NCBI GenBank assembly: GCA_003427395.1 | Contig: BFEA01000033.1 | Coordinates: forward strand, 1,717,504-1,737,574 | DNA from: Chara braunii | Taxonomy: Eukaryota > Streptophyta > Charophyceae > Charales > Characeae | Length of the DNA: 20,071 nucleotides | Reading direction: 5' to 3' | In this document: piece after piece, positions 8,618-18,939 of the stretch | Numbering within the stretch: the first letter of the stretch is position 1 | Layout of the letters: each line of letters begins with the position of its first letter | Notes under the pieces: model-generated | Seen by the model: only the letters and a program-made list of their open reading frames with translations | Told to the model about the DNA's origin: nothing | The model's database searches: none | Made by a program: the position numbers and the translations under genes

Positions 8618-9364
8618 ATTCAGCTTAGAAACAATGTCTATCATGCCTCCTGGATATACACGAATAGGTTGCACAACTACTTTTCTCTTCTTTGGGCATA
8701 TGACTAGACCATTAAGCTTAAAAACAATGTCTAGTCGCCCTGAACTGTTTAATATCCAAAGTTTAATAATTTACAACTTTGTTATCAAAAGAGATTAAAA
8801 TATGGGCAGGGGACTGAGTCATTCAGCTTAGAAACAATGCTCAGCTTGCCCAAATTATTTCCAATTATACTCAGTATTTTCCCTTCTCTTCTTAATGATA
8901 TGGATAGTGCCGGACCATTCAACTTAGAAACAATGTCCAACTGCCGGTTCATATGCAAGTATAGATGAAATATTTCTTGTTTATACTCAGTTTATACATA
9001 TGTTCATGGCTTTCAGGCTAAACCATTCAGCTTAGAAGCAATGCTTAGGCTTAGACCAGAAATCTCCCCTAAAAAATAAACAAAAGACTGAACCATTCAG
9101 CTTAGAAACAATGTTAAGTTTATCCTAAAATCATTCAGCGCATGAAGTTGGATTCTTTAGTCCAACTTTAGTCTGAAACCCCAAAAGAAACAGACAAACC
9201 AAACCATTCACTTAGAAACAATGCTTGGTCTCAGAGATCAGGCAGGCAAACCCTCAGAAATAAATTAGCAACCACGTCATTCATCTTAAAAACAATGTCA
9301 AGTTCTTCAGAAAACAATCAAATAAACATAGTCCTGGGTCATTCAGCTTAGAAATAATGCTCAG
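8618..9364. repeat. Left hairpin array: nine units with core CATTCAGCTTAGAAACAATG
   Basis: Cores start at 8618, 8710, 8820, 8916, 9024, 9094, 9205, 9278 and 9340. Each is 19-20 nt and begins CATT and ends AATG, which pair. The flanks form outer stems that differ between units. Clear cases: GACTAGA/TCTAGTC (8702-8708 with 8730-8736), CTGAG/CTCAG (8814-8818 with 8840-8844, plus GGGCA/TGCCC outside), ACCAA/TTGGT (9198-9202 with 9225-9229), CTGGG/CTCAG (9334-9338 with 9360-9364, one wobble). Units near 8618, 9024 and 9278 have weak outer stems. The spacers are not similar to each other. In LTR sense the apical part reads CTAAGCTG. Function unknown. Confidence 0.85.
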
Positions 9365-9629
9365 TCCTTGGTTGACCCGGTCAAATGCATGCAAACTGCC
9401 TTCCTTCCACCTTCCCCCAGTTTATCCCTTAATTTGCTTTCATCCAAAATAAAGATAAATTTAAGCTTTTCACGCATATTATTTTTAGTTAGTCTGATTA
9501 GATCCTAAAAAGAAAGCAAAAACATAGGGGAACACAAGCGTACAACAATCAAACTAAGAGGAGATGGTCAAACATGGGTATAGGGGGTTCATACTGATAG
9601 GAGAAAATATACCTGTTGGTTCCTTACCT

Positions 9630-9652
9630 CCAGAACTCCTCCTGAGTTCTGG
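9630..9652. other. Perfect 9-bp hairpin in the best-conserved arm block
   Basis: CCAGAACTC (9630-9638) pairs with GAGTTCTGG (9644-9652), loop CTCCT. It lies in a block (about 9620-9770) nearly identical to the other arm. A short open frame also crosses it, but it is not maintained as a protein between the arms. Confidence 0.7.
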
Positions 9653-10139
9653 CAGAGCTCCCGCAATCGGTGGGCGGACTCCCCACAGAGTCTTGATGCG
9701 GTCCTACGGGTGGCAATCCCTCCTGCCGCCTTCCTCTCAGAATTGGATTAGACTTAAGAGTAAGAAGGGCAGAAGGAGGGGTCTCAGACTCTCGAGATAC
9801 AAGAGTAGGACAACTCAACTCCCATGAGAGGGCCTTGTTGCCTTGATACGCTTGAGGGGCCCGTAATGATGGCTAAAGACTCCAACAACTTGGTCAAACT
9901 GAAGTCAAACCGCCGACTGTTGACCCTCTGACGACCCCCCAAATTGAAGTAGTGACCCCCTTCTCTTGCAGTTCGACCACTCTTCAAACCACACCAGAAC
10001 CAACCAACTCGCGGCCATGTGTTGAGGAGATGGCACTCTGTCGAATCCCCAACTCACAGCACCGACACCCCTCCGATCAACTCAACGATCTTAGCCCCTC
10101 TGCAAGCTCGCAGCCTCCTCGGGTTCACTTCCTACTATT

Positions 10140-10480
10140 CAGCCCGGTAGGATGGACAGTGCTCCAGCTAACAGTCAGGTTGGCGCTCGACTGGCGTGTT
10201 TACTGTTTAGCCTATGGAGTGACCAGTGCGCTGGTCAACAGGTAAACCCCCAACTCCGCAGCCTATCCTTTAGCCCTCTGACCGACGGGTATGTGGTACA
10301 CCGGATATCAAACTGGTCTGCGATCCTTGGCTGGCTTTTTTGCATGCATAGTTCTGATGGGATGAGTGGCACCCCAGCCAACAGACTGGTCTACAGTCTC
10401 CTGGATGGCCTCTCGCTACTTCATTCGATAATGTGGACGACGCTCCGGCCAGCACATAAGTATGCAGCCCTGTAACTCCC
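10140..10480. repeat. Degenerate internal repeats of the left arm
   Basis: Several short, diverged modules resemble one another (CCAGCCAACAG, GCTGGTCAACAG, CGGCCAGCAC) at roughly 100-bp spacing. CAACAGGTAAAC at 10237-10248 corresponds to the GACTTACCTG modules in the other arm, seen on the opposite strand. Confidence 0.45.
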
Positions 10481-10969
10481 CTCACACCCGTCGTTCGCTA
10501 GACTGAGCAGAATCAGATTGAATCTTCCGCTGAGACACGAAAGTACATGCTGATGTCCGAAGTCGCGCGCCCAGAAGGATAGAGAGAGGTTACCCCTTTG
10601 TTGACACGTTGGGCAACGCACTGCCTGACGCTTAAGGCTCCAAGCCTCCAACCCCCCCGGACGACCTTGAGCCACTTCGACCGATAAGATGAGTAAGGAT
10701 GAATTGAACCTCCTGCTAGAACACTTTACGTCGTAACTCGTTGGTTCATCCCGCATCGCCAAACGTCCGTTTTCCACCTCTTTTCTCAGCACAGACTCCC
10801 TTGACCGTCAATACGGCCAAATCCAATCGAACCGCAGGACGGCCAAATCGTCGGACCGACCATTGGAATAGAGCGCAGTGTCATCAAGATACGGAAATGG
10901 GACTGCGACGACGAATACGAGCGACTGTGCGACCCTCCATTTGCCACCTTTGCAAAACTGAAGATGAAT

Positions 10970-10988
10970 CCTCCCGCTAAACGGGAGG
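10970..10988. other. Hairpin with base-pair covariation to 14884-14906
   Basis: CCTCCCG (10970-10976) pairs with CGGGAGG (10982-10988), loop CTAAA. At the homologous place in the other arm the stem is TCTTCC/GGAAGA, so two base pairs changed on both sides with pairing retained. Confidence 0.7.
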
Positions 10989-11003
10989 AAGGTACATTCC
11001 AGG

Positions 11004-14000
11004 TAGGCACCTCTTCCCCTCTCCCTCTCGCGTACATACGTTTGTTTTCTCTCTCCCGCTTTCAGCCTTTTCTTTCCTCCTCTAAATCTTCGTAGTAGGT
11101 GGCTTAGTCCCCCCTTTTCTTTCTTTACTGCCTCACTTCTCCATTCGTGCGAGGTTTTCATCTTCGACTTGTGCTCGCTTATTTCTCCACTATGAGCTGC
11201 GCAGGTCTCTACGCTTGTAGTATCAAAACCACCTGCCGATCTCTTAATCCGACCTCGTCATCGGATTCGGCCAGCCCTAAAACCCCAACCTCAACTCTCC
11301 CTTTATCCGTTGCCTTTAAGGAATGGGCGTGTGGTCGCTTTTTTTCCCCTTCATCATACCCATTCTCTCATCTCTGCCATAACAATGTGCAAGTCCTTTC
11401 TCCCGTACCTCGGAATCTACTTACTAATATTAAAACTAATTCATAATCGTATTCGTCGAGTCTAAAAACATCTACTTCACATATCGGTTCACTCGATTTC
11501 TTTACAAATCGAGTACGTTACGTTGTCTTCACCCCACTATCGCCACTTCTTCCTCCTCCGCGCGATCTACTTCTCTTCTAGCTCTCAATCCATTAACCTA
11601 TTACTATTTCTAGCATCACTATTCAATTCGCTCATATTAAAACCCCCTATTCACAATCTTTTCCGACCCGAAACCATTAAGAAACGAGTAATCTATACGT
11701 CATTCCTTCCTTCCACTTTCATTATCTTCTTTACCATTTTCATTCCCGTATGCCCTTGACGCTAGACCCTACTCAGGTTCACCCGCCGCCTTCACCTATT
11801 TGCGTACGCTCTCCCCTATCGCCCTCGTCTCTCCGAGCTCGTCAGCGCGAGACTTCGTCTGGACCCGTTCGTCGTTGTTCTCACAATCACTCGATAGGCT
11901 GCCCAATAGTTTCGGCCGCTACAGAGGGAAGAACTTCGTCAAAAGAGAGCTGGTCAATGACCGAACCGATCAGTCCTTCATCCCCATACTAGGGCCCTGC
12001 GAACGATTTTTTTGCTCATCTGTATCACTTCGTTCTTCCCCTCTAGCGCCTCTTGCTCGACCTACACAGATTCTGCTCACGTTGTGGCTTCTCTAATCCT
12101 CCTCGTATTGTTCTAACTCCAACAGATATCCCAAAGGTTCGTCACAGGACTAGGCATTATAGCATCACTCTATAACTGAGCAGCCTTCGGATCCAACTTC
12201 GACCTGCTTATCACCGCCCATGGATGTGCCATTTGCAGTAAGACAACTGGCGAGGTCACTGGTATCAGTCCCAGCCTTCCGGCTTTGTCGGGCGCGCTCA
12301 CACCCAGACTTCTTACAACCACTGGCTGGTGGTGGGCAGCGCGCCTATGGCGTCCCCTACTACCTTCAATGTACTACCCCACAAGTCCGCTCAGAAATGC
12401 TATTCGCTTCCCTTCTACTCTAGGCTATTGGTACTCTCTAAGTGGGAGGCGAGGGAGGTCATGACCACGGACTACAGCAGCATGTTCACTCCCAAATCTT
12501 TCACATCAGATCGTGGTTTTGGCGGACAGGGCACTTGCAAAGGCATACGCCATTCAGGCTCCTCCGCCTTGAGGACCGATCACTCCGCTTGCTGACATGT
12601 GCGTTGACCGTTATCAATCCTGATACAGCGCGCCCCCATCTTGGAAAAGAATGACGAAAAAAAAAACACTGAAAATAATGATAATCACGAAATTAAAACA
12701 AAGTCACACTGCAAGGGGAAGGAAAAAGGAGAGGTTCATCAATGCAGTCTTGGTCCCGTTGTGCGACCCTGTGGACCGCAAAAACCATAGGGATAGCCTC
12801 ACCGGACCCTCAACCCGTTGGTTTTCCTCCTGCCGCTCCAATACTCCTGCGTCATCACTTGCTGGTCTTGATCCCCGTATCTCCGCAATAACTGTTTAAT
12901 GTTGTAACACATAGGGCTAGGCCCAAGTCTGAGACCAGGTGGCGCGAGCTGCCATATAACGTGATGTTGGGTGGTGCGCCGGGTCACAAAAACGCCCCGC
13001 CCCACACGTCGGCCTATATCCGAACCCACGGTTGCTAGATGTCCATGCCGACTAGCTCATTCTTTGCCGTGGCCACAACGCAAGCCGTACCACACATGAA
13101 AACCCACCATCAACGCTCCAACTTTTACTAACGTCGGAATCTACGTCTCCGACCAAACCTCGCCTATACCCATACATGTCACGGTCAAATATGCCAAACA
13201 AAAGAAGATATTTTTAATCCTAGTTTTAATCAGAGACAAAAAAAAACGGTCAGTCAACCACGTCGGATTCACGATCATCAAACAGGAAGAGAGATCATGC
13301 GCGCCTTAAGTGTGCGCGCCCACACACTCTCTACTCTAGTCAGCCATCTAGTCAACGTAAACCACAAACTCAGTCACGCCTCGTGCAGTATATTAAACTT
13401 TAAACCAAAACTATTTTCTCTCATTTGCAAAAACTAAGGCGGATACCCATGTACGGGTATTTGCACCGACACCGCCCATCGTACTCACATGCCTCGCCAG
13501 TCACAAAAGATCTCACTAGGCCTATGCCAATGGCCTCGCTACCGCCGGCGTTCACATAAAAAAAAAAAACGACGTGTCGTTCCACCTTAACAAACATTGT
13601 CCAACTAATAGACAATCGTCGATACCTCTAGTGTCGTCTGTTGTACCGCTGCAATAGTCATGTTGCAGTTTCCCCATCACTGATGTTGATGGCGAGCCCC
13701 TCGTCGCACCAAAAATATCCAGCACTCTCCCTCCACTTAGTGTCTGCTTGACGAACCCCAATTTCGGCAGCGTAACCCTGCAAAAGTGGTTGTCGTTGAC
13801 GTCGAAACATTTTGGCAGCATTTCCCCTCAGAAGTGGGAAAACAGCCTGCCGAGGTCCTCCCGCCGGTACCATGACCAATGAAGTCCTGATGTTGCCTCA
13901 GAAAAACCAGTGTCAAATTAATAAAATTTTATGCCCTTGACAAAATTCATGCCCAAAACAGCCTCCTGCCGTGCCGCCTTGGTCCCGCAGAGTCCCGAGT

Positions 14001-14075
14001 GCCGCTCCACTGGACCAGCACCAGCCAGAGGGAAGTGGAGTAGAGTGCTCCCTACCCCGGCTATGGCTGCTCCGC
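11004..14075. other. Central region without recognised genes
   Basis: 11,040-11,800 is pyrimidine-rich on the plus strand and could be a diverged continuation of the left arm. 12,650-12,740 is A-rich. Open frames are short on both strands and none matches a family I know. A minus-strand stretch ending near 13,918 contains V-L-G-M-N-F, loosely like the end of a retroviral-type protease, but nothing else supports that. No tRNA, rRNA or terminal repeats were found. Confidence 0.5.
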
Positions 14076-14275
14076 TGTCGGGCGCATCGGTCCGGCACCG
14101 CACGAGGCAGCGCGGGACCCTCTCGACCGCGTCACGCAGGAGTTGGACCAAGCTTGTCGCGAACACACAAATGGAGCTTCCTTAGGCCGCTCCGGCTGAG
14201 TGCGCCCGCCATACCTCTCGCGAGCCCCTATGACAGGATAGGGCCTACGCGAGGCACAACTTACCTCCACCTTTC
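14076..14275 (-). mobile_element. Third copy of the LTR end, truncated
   Basis: This 200-bp stretch starts TGTCGGGCGCATCGG and matches the end at 5772 in direct orientation and the end at 19871 in inverted orientation, about nine in ten bases identical to the latter. Similarity stops after the ACCTCCACCTT segment. No primer-binding site precedes it. The nine bases before it (CTGCTCCGC, 14067-14075) match seven of the nine after 19871 (CTGCTCCTT). Confidence 0.8.
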
Positions 14276-14353
14276 TCGCATTAGGTACATTCGGAGAAGG
14301 GGGTATTAGGAAACAGCGATGGAGAAGGGGAAACGGGATGAAAAGAGTCGATT

Positions 14354-14558
14354 TCGCCCGCCTCTCAGCAAAAACGGACGGGGTGGGACTCGAAACAGGG
14401 GGTTTGGAACGGGGCGAACGTAATGGTGAAGTCGAAACGGAGGACGGAGGGGTGTAGTAGGAGATATGGAGGAAATGCCGTGCGCGGGAGATGGCGGGGG
14501 TGAAAGAGAATTAAGGCTGGAAACGCGGATTTCGCCCGTTTCTCAATGAAAACGGGCG
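14354..14558. repeat. Pair of CGCCCG hairpin repeats
   Basis: CGCCCGTTT (14533-14541) pairs perfectly with AAACGGGCG (14550-14558). A diverged copy (TTTCGCCCGCCTCTCAGC, then AAAACGGACGG) lies about 178 bp earlier, near 14352-14380, with a partly broken stem. Confidence 0.6.
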
Positions 14559-14883
14559 ACTGAAGACACGTTTTGGAGAGTTTTTGGTGTTGAGAGTGCA
14601 ATGGTAGCATTAGATTCTGGGTTAGATTAGCAAGTTAGGAGTCAGTAAGGAAGTGGGCTGCGCAGAGGTGTCTGGTATGGCGAAGATGGTAGAGGTGAGG
14701 ATCGAGATCTCGCTCAATTCATGATGGAATCGAGCGGGCTCGAGTGTTAGTCGGGGGTTTTTGGATGCCGCGAGCATGGTGGTAGAGTTAGTTTTGTCTG
14801 TAGGTTAGTGGTTTGCCCGGGGTCGGTGCTAAGGGTTGCGCCCATGGAAAAACGGGGGGGGGGTGCTCGAAAACCAGGATGTA

Positions 14884-14906
14884 TCTTCCCGGTTTATAGC
14901 GGAAGA
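14884..14906. other. Hairpin covarying with 10970-10988
   Basis: TCTTCC (14884-14889) pairs with GGAAGA (14901-14906). Compared with the left arm, stem positions 1 and 4 changed from C-G to T-A on both sides. Confidence 0.7.
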
Positions 14907-14970
14907 TTCATCCTTTTTTTCTTGCGCGTGTTCCGGCGAGGCACGGGTTGTTGCAGTAAGCGCGTGCGCA

Positions 14971-14985
14971 GAGAGAGAGAGAGAG
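14971..14985. repeat. GA microsatellite
   Basis: (GA)7 run followed by further GA-rich sequence to about 15000. The left arm has CT-rich sequence at the corresponding place. Confidence 0.8.
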
Positions 14986-15087
14986 CTAGAGAGAAGGAGA
15001 AAACAACGAGGGAAAACCAATGTATCTATCAATGTGTTAACAGGAGATTCAATCGATGTTGCTGTTGTCTCTACGTCAGATGCCGCA

Positions 15088-15811
15088 GGCAAGGTAGTGG
15101 GGTTGGAGACTTACCTGCCAACCAGTGGATTGCTCGTCGTGTTGATGGGCGGGGTACCCTGCCGATGGTTACAGACATGAGTAAACGGTAGTGTTTCACC
15201 TCTGTGTTTCAGGTGGGAGATTCAAGCCAATGAGGCACGCTCACTATGCCAGCGGACTGCGCCCCGATTGTGAGAGAAGCTCAACAGTGCACCCGGCTAG
15301 ACTGTGGTCGGAGGTTCGTTCTGCGGGCAATAGATGAGCTTTACTAGTCAACTTTGATATTGGGCCAGACACGAGGCCTGGAGATGTGCTTGATGGCCGA
15401 GAAGCTGCCCATCTCGTCGAAGCTGAGGAGCAAGAGAGCGAAGTTGGGGACTTACCTGTTGACGGATGCGTTGCCTGGTATGTCGATGGGGTAGAGCGTT
15501 CCCACTGTTTTGCGGGTGCGATTGAAAGGCAGTGTACCTGTCCGCGTTCTAGCGAAGGATTCGTACCGATTTCTTGTTCTTTCTAGAGACAGTGGGATTG
15601 GGAACGTGGCTTCTCGACTGGCACCCTGCAGTACTACGAAGGAGATAAGCCCCGCTAGTGTCCGCACACAAGGCCAAGCTCGCGATGCGGGGTGAGCCGA
15701 ACACCACCGAAGCTAGAGTTGTAGGATACTGGGGTTATCAAGGTGCCCTCCCATATATTAGCAGAAGGCTTTTACGCAGTCGCAGTCTGATAGGTGCGGG
15801 AACTTACCTAT
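15088..15811. repeat. Three diverged modules with GACTTACCTG, about 345 bp apart
   Basis: GACTTACCTG at 15108-15117 and 15449-15458, and AACTTACCTA at 15801-15810. The bases after the first two are alignable (GGATTGC or GGATGC, then GTTGATGGG or GTCGATGGG). ATAGGT (15790-15795) pairs with ACCTAT (15806-15811) in the third. The reverse complement contains CAGGTAAGT, a strong splice-donor consensus, on the strand opposite to the LTR sense. Confidence 0.5.
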
Positions 15812-16383
15812 GGGTTTGTACGTAGCCTGCTGTTTCAGTAACGGTGAAGCAAGGCCAGCTGTGTGGTGGCTGTTGTGGGGTGCTGTGTAGCCACGCCTGG
15901 ACTGCTGAGGTATGTATAGGGCATTGTGACGCCAGGCGGCAGAGAGCGGCCACTATTGACAATGCCAGGTGTCATAGCCAGCCGACCATGAGAATATGGG
16001 GTTGCTTATAGCCCACATACTTGGGTTAAGAGCAACAAGAGGGTAGAGTTCATCAGAACGAGTCGGGGACGGAAGGTGTTACTGCGAATTGGAGGTTCGT
16101 GAGAGAATTAATTCCGGCAGTCTTGACTTCGGCGCTGACCAGGCTGCCGTGTCGTTCGGCCACCATTGCGGGACCCTCAGACGATTGAGAGATAACAAGG
16201 CTCTCTCCTGCGAGTCTGAGTGCACCCTTCTTGTATCTGAGAATCTTGAAACTATCTCTATCTGCCTTCTTTCTTCTCAGTCTAGTCCATTGGTCCTGAG
16301 AGGAAGGCGGCAGGCGGGATTGCAACCCGTAATCCGCGCCAAGGCCTCTGTGGGAGGTCGCCTCACCGATTGCGGGAGCTCTG

Positions 16384-16406
16384 CCGGAACTCAGGAGGAG
16401 TTCTGG
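16384..16406. other. Right-arm counterpart of the 9630-9652 hairpin
   Basis: CCGGAACTC (16384-16392) pairs with GAGTTCTGG (16398-16406), with one G-T wobble at the third position and a 5-nt loop. Confidence 0.7.
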
Positions 16407-16687
16407 AGGCAGGGAACTGAAAGGTAACCATGGCTTCCCCTCTATATACCTTGGTATAACCCCTACCTGTACGTCTTGCTACGTTTGACTGAGTGTACTG
16501 CATGCACCCCTACTTTGACTTTGGTTTGACTGACAGGACACAACTCAGACTAAGTAAAGGGATATGTGTGAAATCACAGTTTCAGTTTGTTGATTGCCTG
16601 GACACAGACTGTGAACAAGAAGGGGTTGCATCTGGGGGAAGGGTGGATGAAAGGTGGTTTTGCCTGAGGCTGACAGGGTCCTATGGG

Positions 16688-17512
16688 GTCAGGCATGTTC
16701 CATAAGATTGGATGACCTGACCGATGTGTTTATTTTTGAATTGCATGGAGAGTCAGACCAGTTCCATAAGATTGGACGGTCTGATTGCTCTTAATTGTGA
16801 GAGCTTGACTGTGGCTGACTTTTCAGGGACCAAATCTGTACCATAAGATTGGAGGGTTTGGTTGCCATATTTGGTTGGGATTTTGTTCTGTTTCTTTTGT
16901 TTTTTGGTCGAGGAGGTCTGAGCAAGTCCATAAGATTGGACGGCTCAGCCCCTTCCTGTTTTATTTTGAGGGGATAATTTTTGTTGAAGGTAAGGCATGT
17001 CCATAAGATTGGACGGCCTTTGACTCATGCCGCACACAGTGGGGTCAGAGAGAAACGAACCTAGCACAAGACCAGATATGTTCCATAAGATTGGACGGTC
17101 TGGCCCAAAGCCTCACACATGTTGGAACCCAAAAGGTTAAATTTTGGCTATATTTTATACTATCCTATTTATGAACATGCTAGTCAGGCATGGGTTCCAT
17201 AAGATTGGACGGCCTAACTATAGTTTATCATTAAATGAAGAGAGTATAACTAAGAGTATAACTGAAGATAACCTTGGGCAGGCTAGGCCTTGTTTCTAAG
17301 ATGAACGGCTCAGTCCTACGTCCAATGTTTGAACACTAAGTTCAGAGAGGTATATATAATTTGGATATTAAACAGTTCGGGGCGGCTGAGCCTTGTTCTA
17401 AGATGAACAGTTTAGTCATATGCCCAAAAGGAAGAAAGAAGTAGTTGTGCAACCTGTTCGTGTATAGTCAATAGCTGAGTCAGGCAGGTTCCATAAGATT
17501 GGACGGCTTGAC
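16688..17512. repeat. Right hairpin array: ten units, eight with core TCCATAAGATTGGA
   Basis: TCCA pairs with TGGA around the loop TAAGAT (one core starts ACCA). Outer stems differ: GTCAGG/CCTGAC (16688-16693 with 16716-16721), TCAGACC/GGTCTGA (16753-16759 with 16778-16784), ACCAAATC/GGTTTGGT (16829-16836 with 16855-16862, one wobble), CTGAGC/GCTCAG (16918-16923 with 16943-16948), AAGGC/GCCTT (16992-16996 with 17016-17020), CCAGA/TCTGG (17072-17076 with 17099-17103), AGGC/GCCT (17186-17189 with 17212-17215), GTCAGGC/GCTTGAC (17479-17485 with 17506-17512, one wobble). Between stems lie 3-5 nt on the 5' side and usually CG on the 3' side. Units at 17290-17306 and 17393-17408 instead carry the left-array core type (TTGTTTCTAAGATGAAC). 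Confidence 0.88.
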
Positions 17513-17816
17513 TTTATGCCCTATGTAAGCTGGGTATAAGGGAATAAAGCATCGAGAGATTACGAACTATTATTTGCAGAGTTTAACTTGGGGTGGCGAG
17601 AGTACTTACTTTTGTGGTTTGACTTGCATGTGACTGAGTGAGGCTACTACTTGGTGTGAGTTTCAGTTTGACAGGTAGTTGTTGTAGTTGTTCGCCACGT
17701 GCTAGAGCGATAGGAGTTAGTTTCGATTTCTGCATTTTCTGAGCTAAGTTTATTTTTACTTAGATCAATTATCGCATTTTCTGGGATCTTTTATTATACT
17801 TCGGCTCGTATAAATT

Positions 17817-18095
17817 TTGGTAAGCTACTTTCTCTACAGGAAGCGCTGCCGAAATTTCTGCAGATCCAAGGAGTTAGTCAAATTTCTGGCTTTTCAAAGT
17901 TCGACTTGTCTAATGTTCGTATTTGACTTAGTAAAAATATGGAAAGTCTCTTTTTCTAAAGGGAGTGCTGCCCAAATTTTTGCTAATTCAGGGAGTAAGA
18001 CAAAAATTGGACTTTGGAAAGTCAAAGACTATTTCTGCTTTTATATTCGGGCTGGTATAAATTCTGAAAAGACACTTTTCCTACGGGCCGGAATT
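17817..18095. repeat. Right-arm copy of the alternating CGGCAGCG / GGGCAGCACTCC modules
   Basis: AAGCGCTGCCGAAATTT near 17841-17857, GGGAGTGCTGCCCAAATTTT near 17961-17980 and a diverged third module near 18078. The AT stem is kept, TTAGTAAAAAT with ATTTTTGCTAA (one wobble). Fewer repeat units are recognisable than in the left arm. Confidence 0.65.
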
Positions 18096-18361
18096 TTCTT
18101 AGTTTAAAGGAGATAGATTATATTTTGACAGGTGGCGATTTTGGTGATCCACTCCGTATAGGGGAGATTATGCCAGGATCTACCTTTGCTTTGGACACTG
18201 CTTAAAGGTAGACTCAGGCCTAGTGAGCTAGGATGATTTTGGTGAGAATGTGTTATGGAGTTGTATTCTCCATACGCTTATGATTTTAGCTTGGGGATTG
18301 GTCTGTCATGTGTTACAGGTCCTCTTGATCGACTGATTCAAAACTTGGACTAGGTTCAGCT

Positions 18362-18421
18362 TGATCCTACAAGGATCATCTTCTGTTATCATTGATAACA
18401 GGTCGATTGCCGATTCGTCGG
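18362..18421. other. Three consecutive hairpins (right-arm copy)
   Basis: TGATCC/GGATCA (18362-18366 region with 18372-18377), CTGTTATC/GATAACAG (18383-18390 with 18394-18401) and CCGA/TCGG (18410-18413 with 18418-18421, loop TTCG). Order is inverted relative to 7455-7515 as expected. Confidence 0.75.
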
Positions 18422-18939
18422 TTTACGATTCAACTCCAATTCACTCCTGCCACTCAACCTAAAGGTTTTAGCCTTGAGATTTGAATTGTTTTGTTGTGTT
18501 TTTACCCGGACTTTATTGAATGGCCATCCAACAAAAGTACTGAGTATTTATTTAGGAGTTGCACGAGTGAGGCTTGTATGGCTAAAGCGAGGGGTATGAG
18601 TACAAGGAATGGTTGAAGTTGACCCCGTGTAGTGCGTGGACTTCTGGTTGAATCTTTGATGTGATTGCAGGTATGGTTGTGGTTCGGACTCTGGATGTGA
18701 TTGTCTGCGATTTCATACATATATGGTTGAGAGGAGCCTCACTGTGACTGTGAGAAGTGATCGTCCTATATGAATAAGCCTTATGTATATATTTATATGT
18801 GTCTTGGGTATGCGCGAGGGTTACTGTGGTCGTGCACAAGGGGTTAGCCAGATTATGGCTTGAGAGGAAAGGGAGACCCCCTGTTGTCCTTTGCTTTTGG
18901 TATTTTTATAGTTGGACGCTGTAGTCCGTGGCAGCCGTC

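Larger units (their letters stand above)
5772..11003 (-). mobile_element. 5' LTR of the retrotransposon (left arm), unusually long; outer end unresolved
   Basis: The LTR's 3' end reads TG on the plus strand at 5772 (ACA on the element's strand), two bases from the primer-binding site. From there, similarity to the inverted copy ending at 19871 is collinear: 5772-5990 with 19650-19871, 6130-6290 with 19380-19520, 7455-7515 with 18362-18421, 8281-8460 with 17690-17860, 9620-9770 with 16280-16420, 10239 with about 15450, and 10963-11003 with 14874-14914. Identity looks like 75-85 percent by eye. The 11003 boundary is the last anchor I can defend; the LTR start with its TG was not found. I see no convincing gene; short open frames are not conserved as proteins. 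An alternative is that only the first part is LTR and the rest is another repeat shared by both arms. Confidence 0.6.

Noticed and set aside
8618-9364. CRISPR-like array (repeats about 20 nt, spacers 40-90 nt)
   Set aside because: Eukaryotic context, irregular spacing, repeats that vary and are embedded in unit-specific stems, no cas genes.
9564-9827. 87-residue open frame with a partly similar frame in the other arm (16053-16325, minus)
   Set aside because: Similarity is explained by DNA-level conservation of the block with the 9630-9652 hairpin; the frames diverge in length and downstream sequence, and no domain is recognisable.
12286-12305. TTGTCGGGCGCGCTCACACC as another copy of the LTR end
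   Set aside because: Only the first ten or so bases match; the following sequence is unrelated and no boundary is visible.
13918-14166. Minus-strand frame with V-L-G-M-N-F, like the end of a retroviral-type protease
   Set aside because: No DTG motif or other protease sequence upstream, and the upstream half of the frame is LTR end sequence.
14829-15191. Overlapping open frames of 87-127 residues on both strands
   Set aside because: Low-complexity GA-rich sequence, no recognisable domain, no corresponding frame in the left arm.
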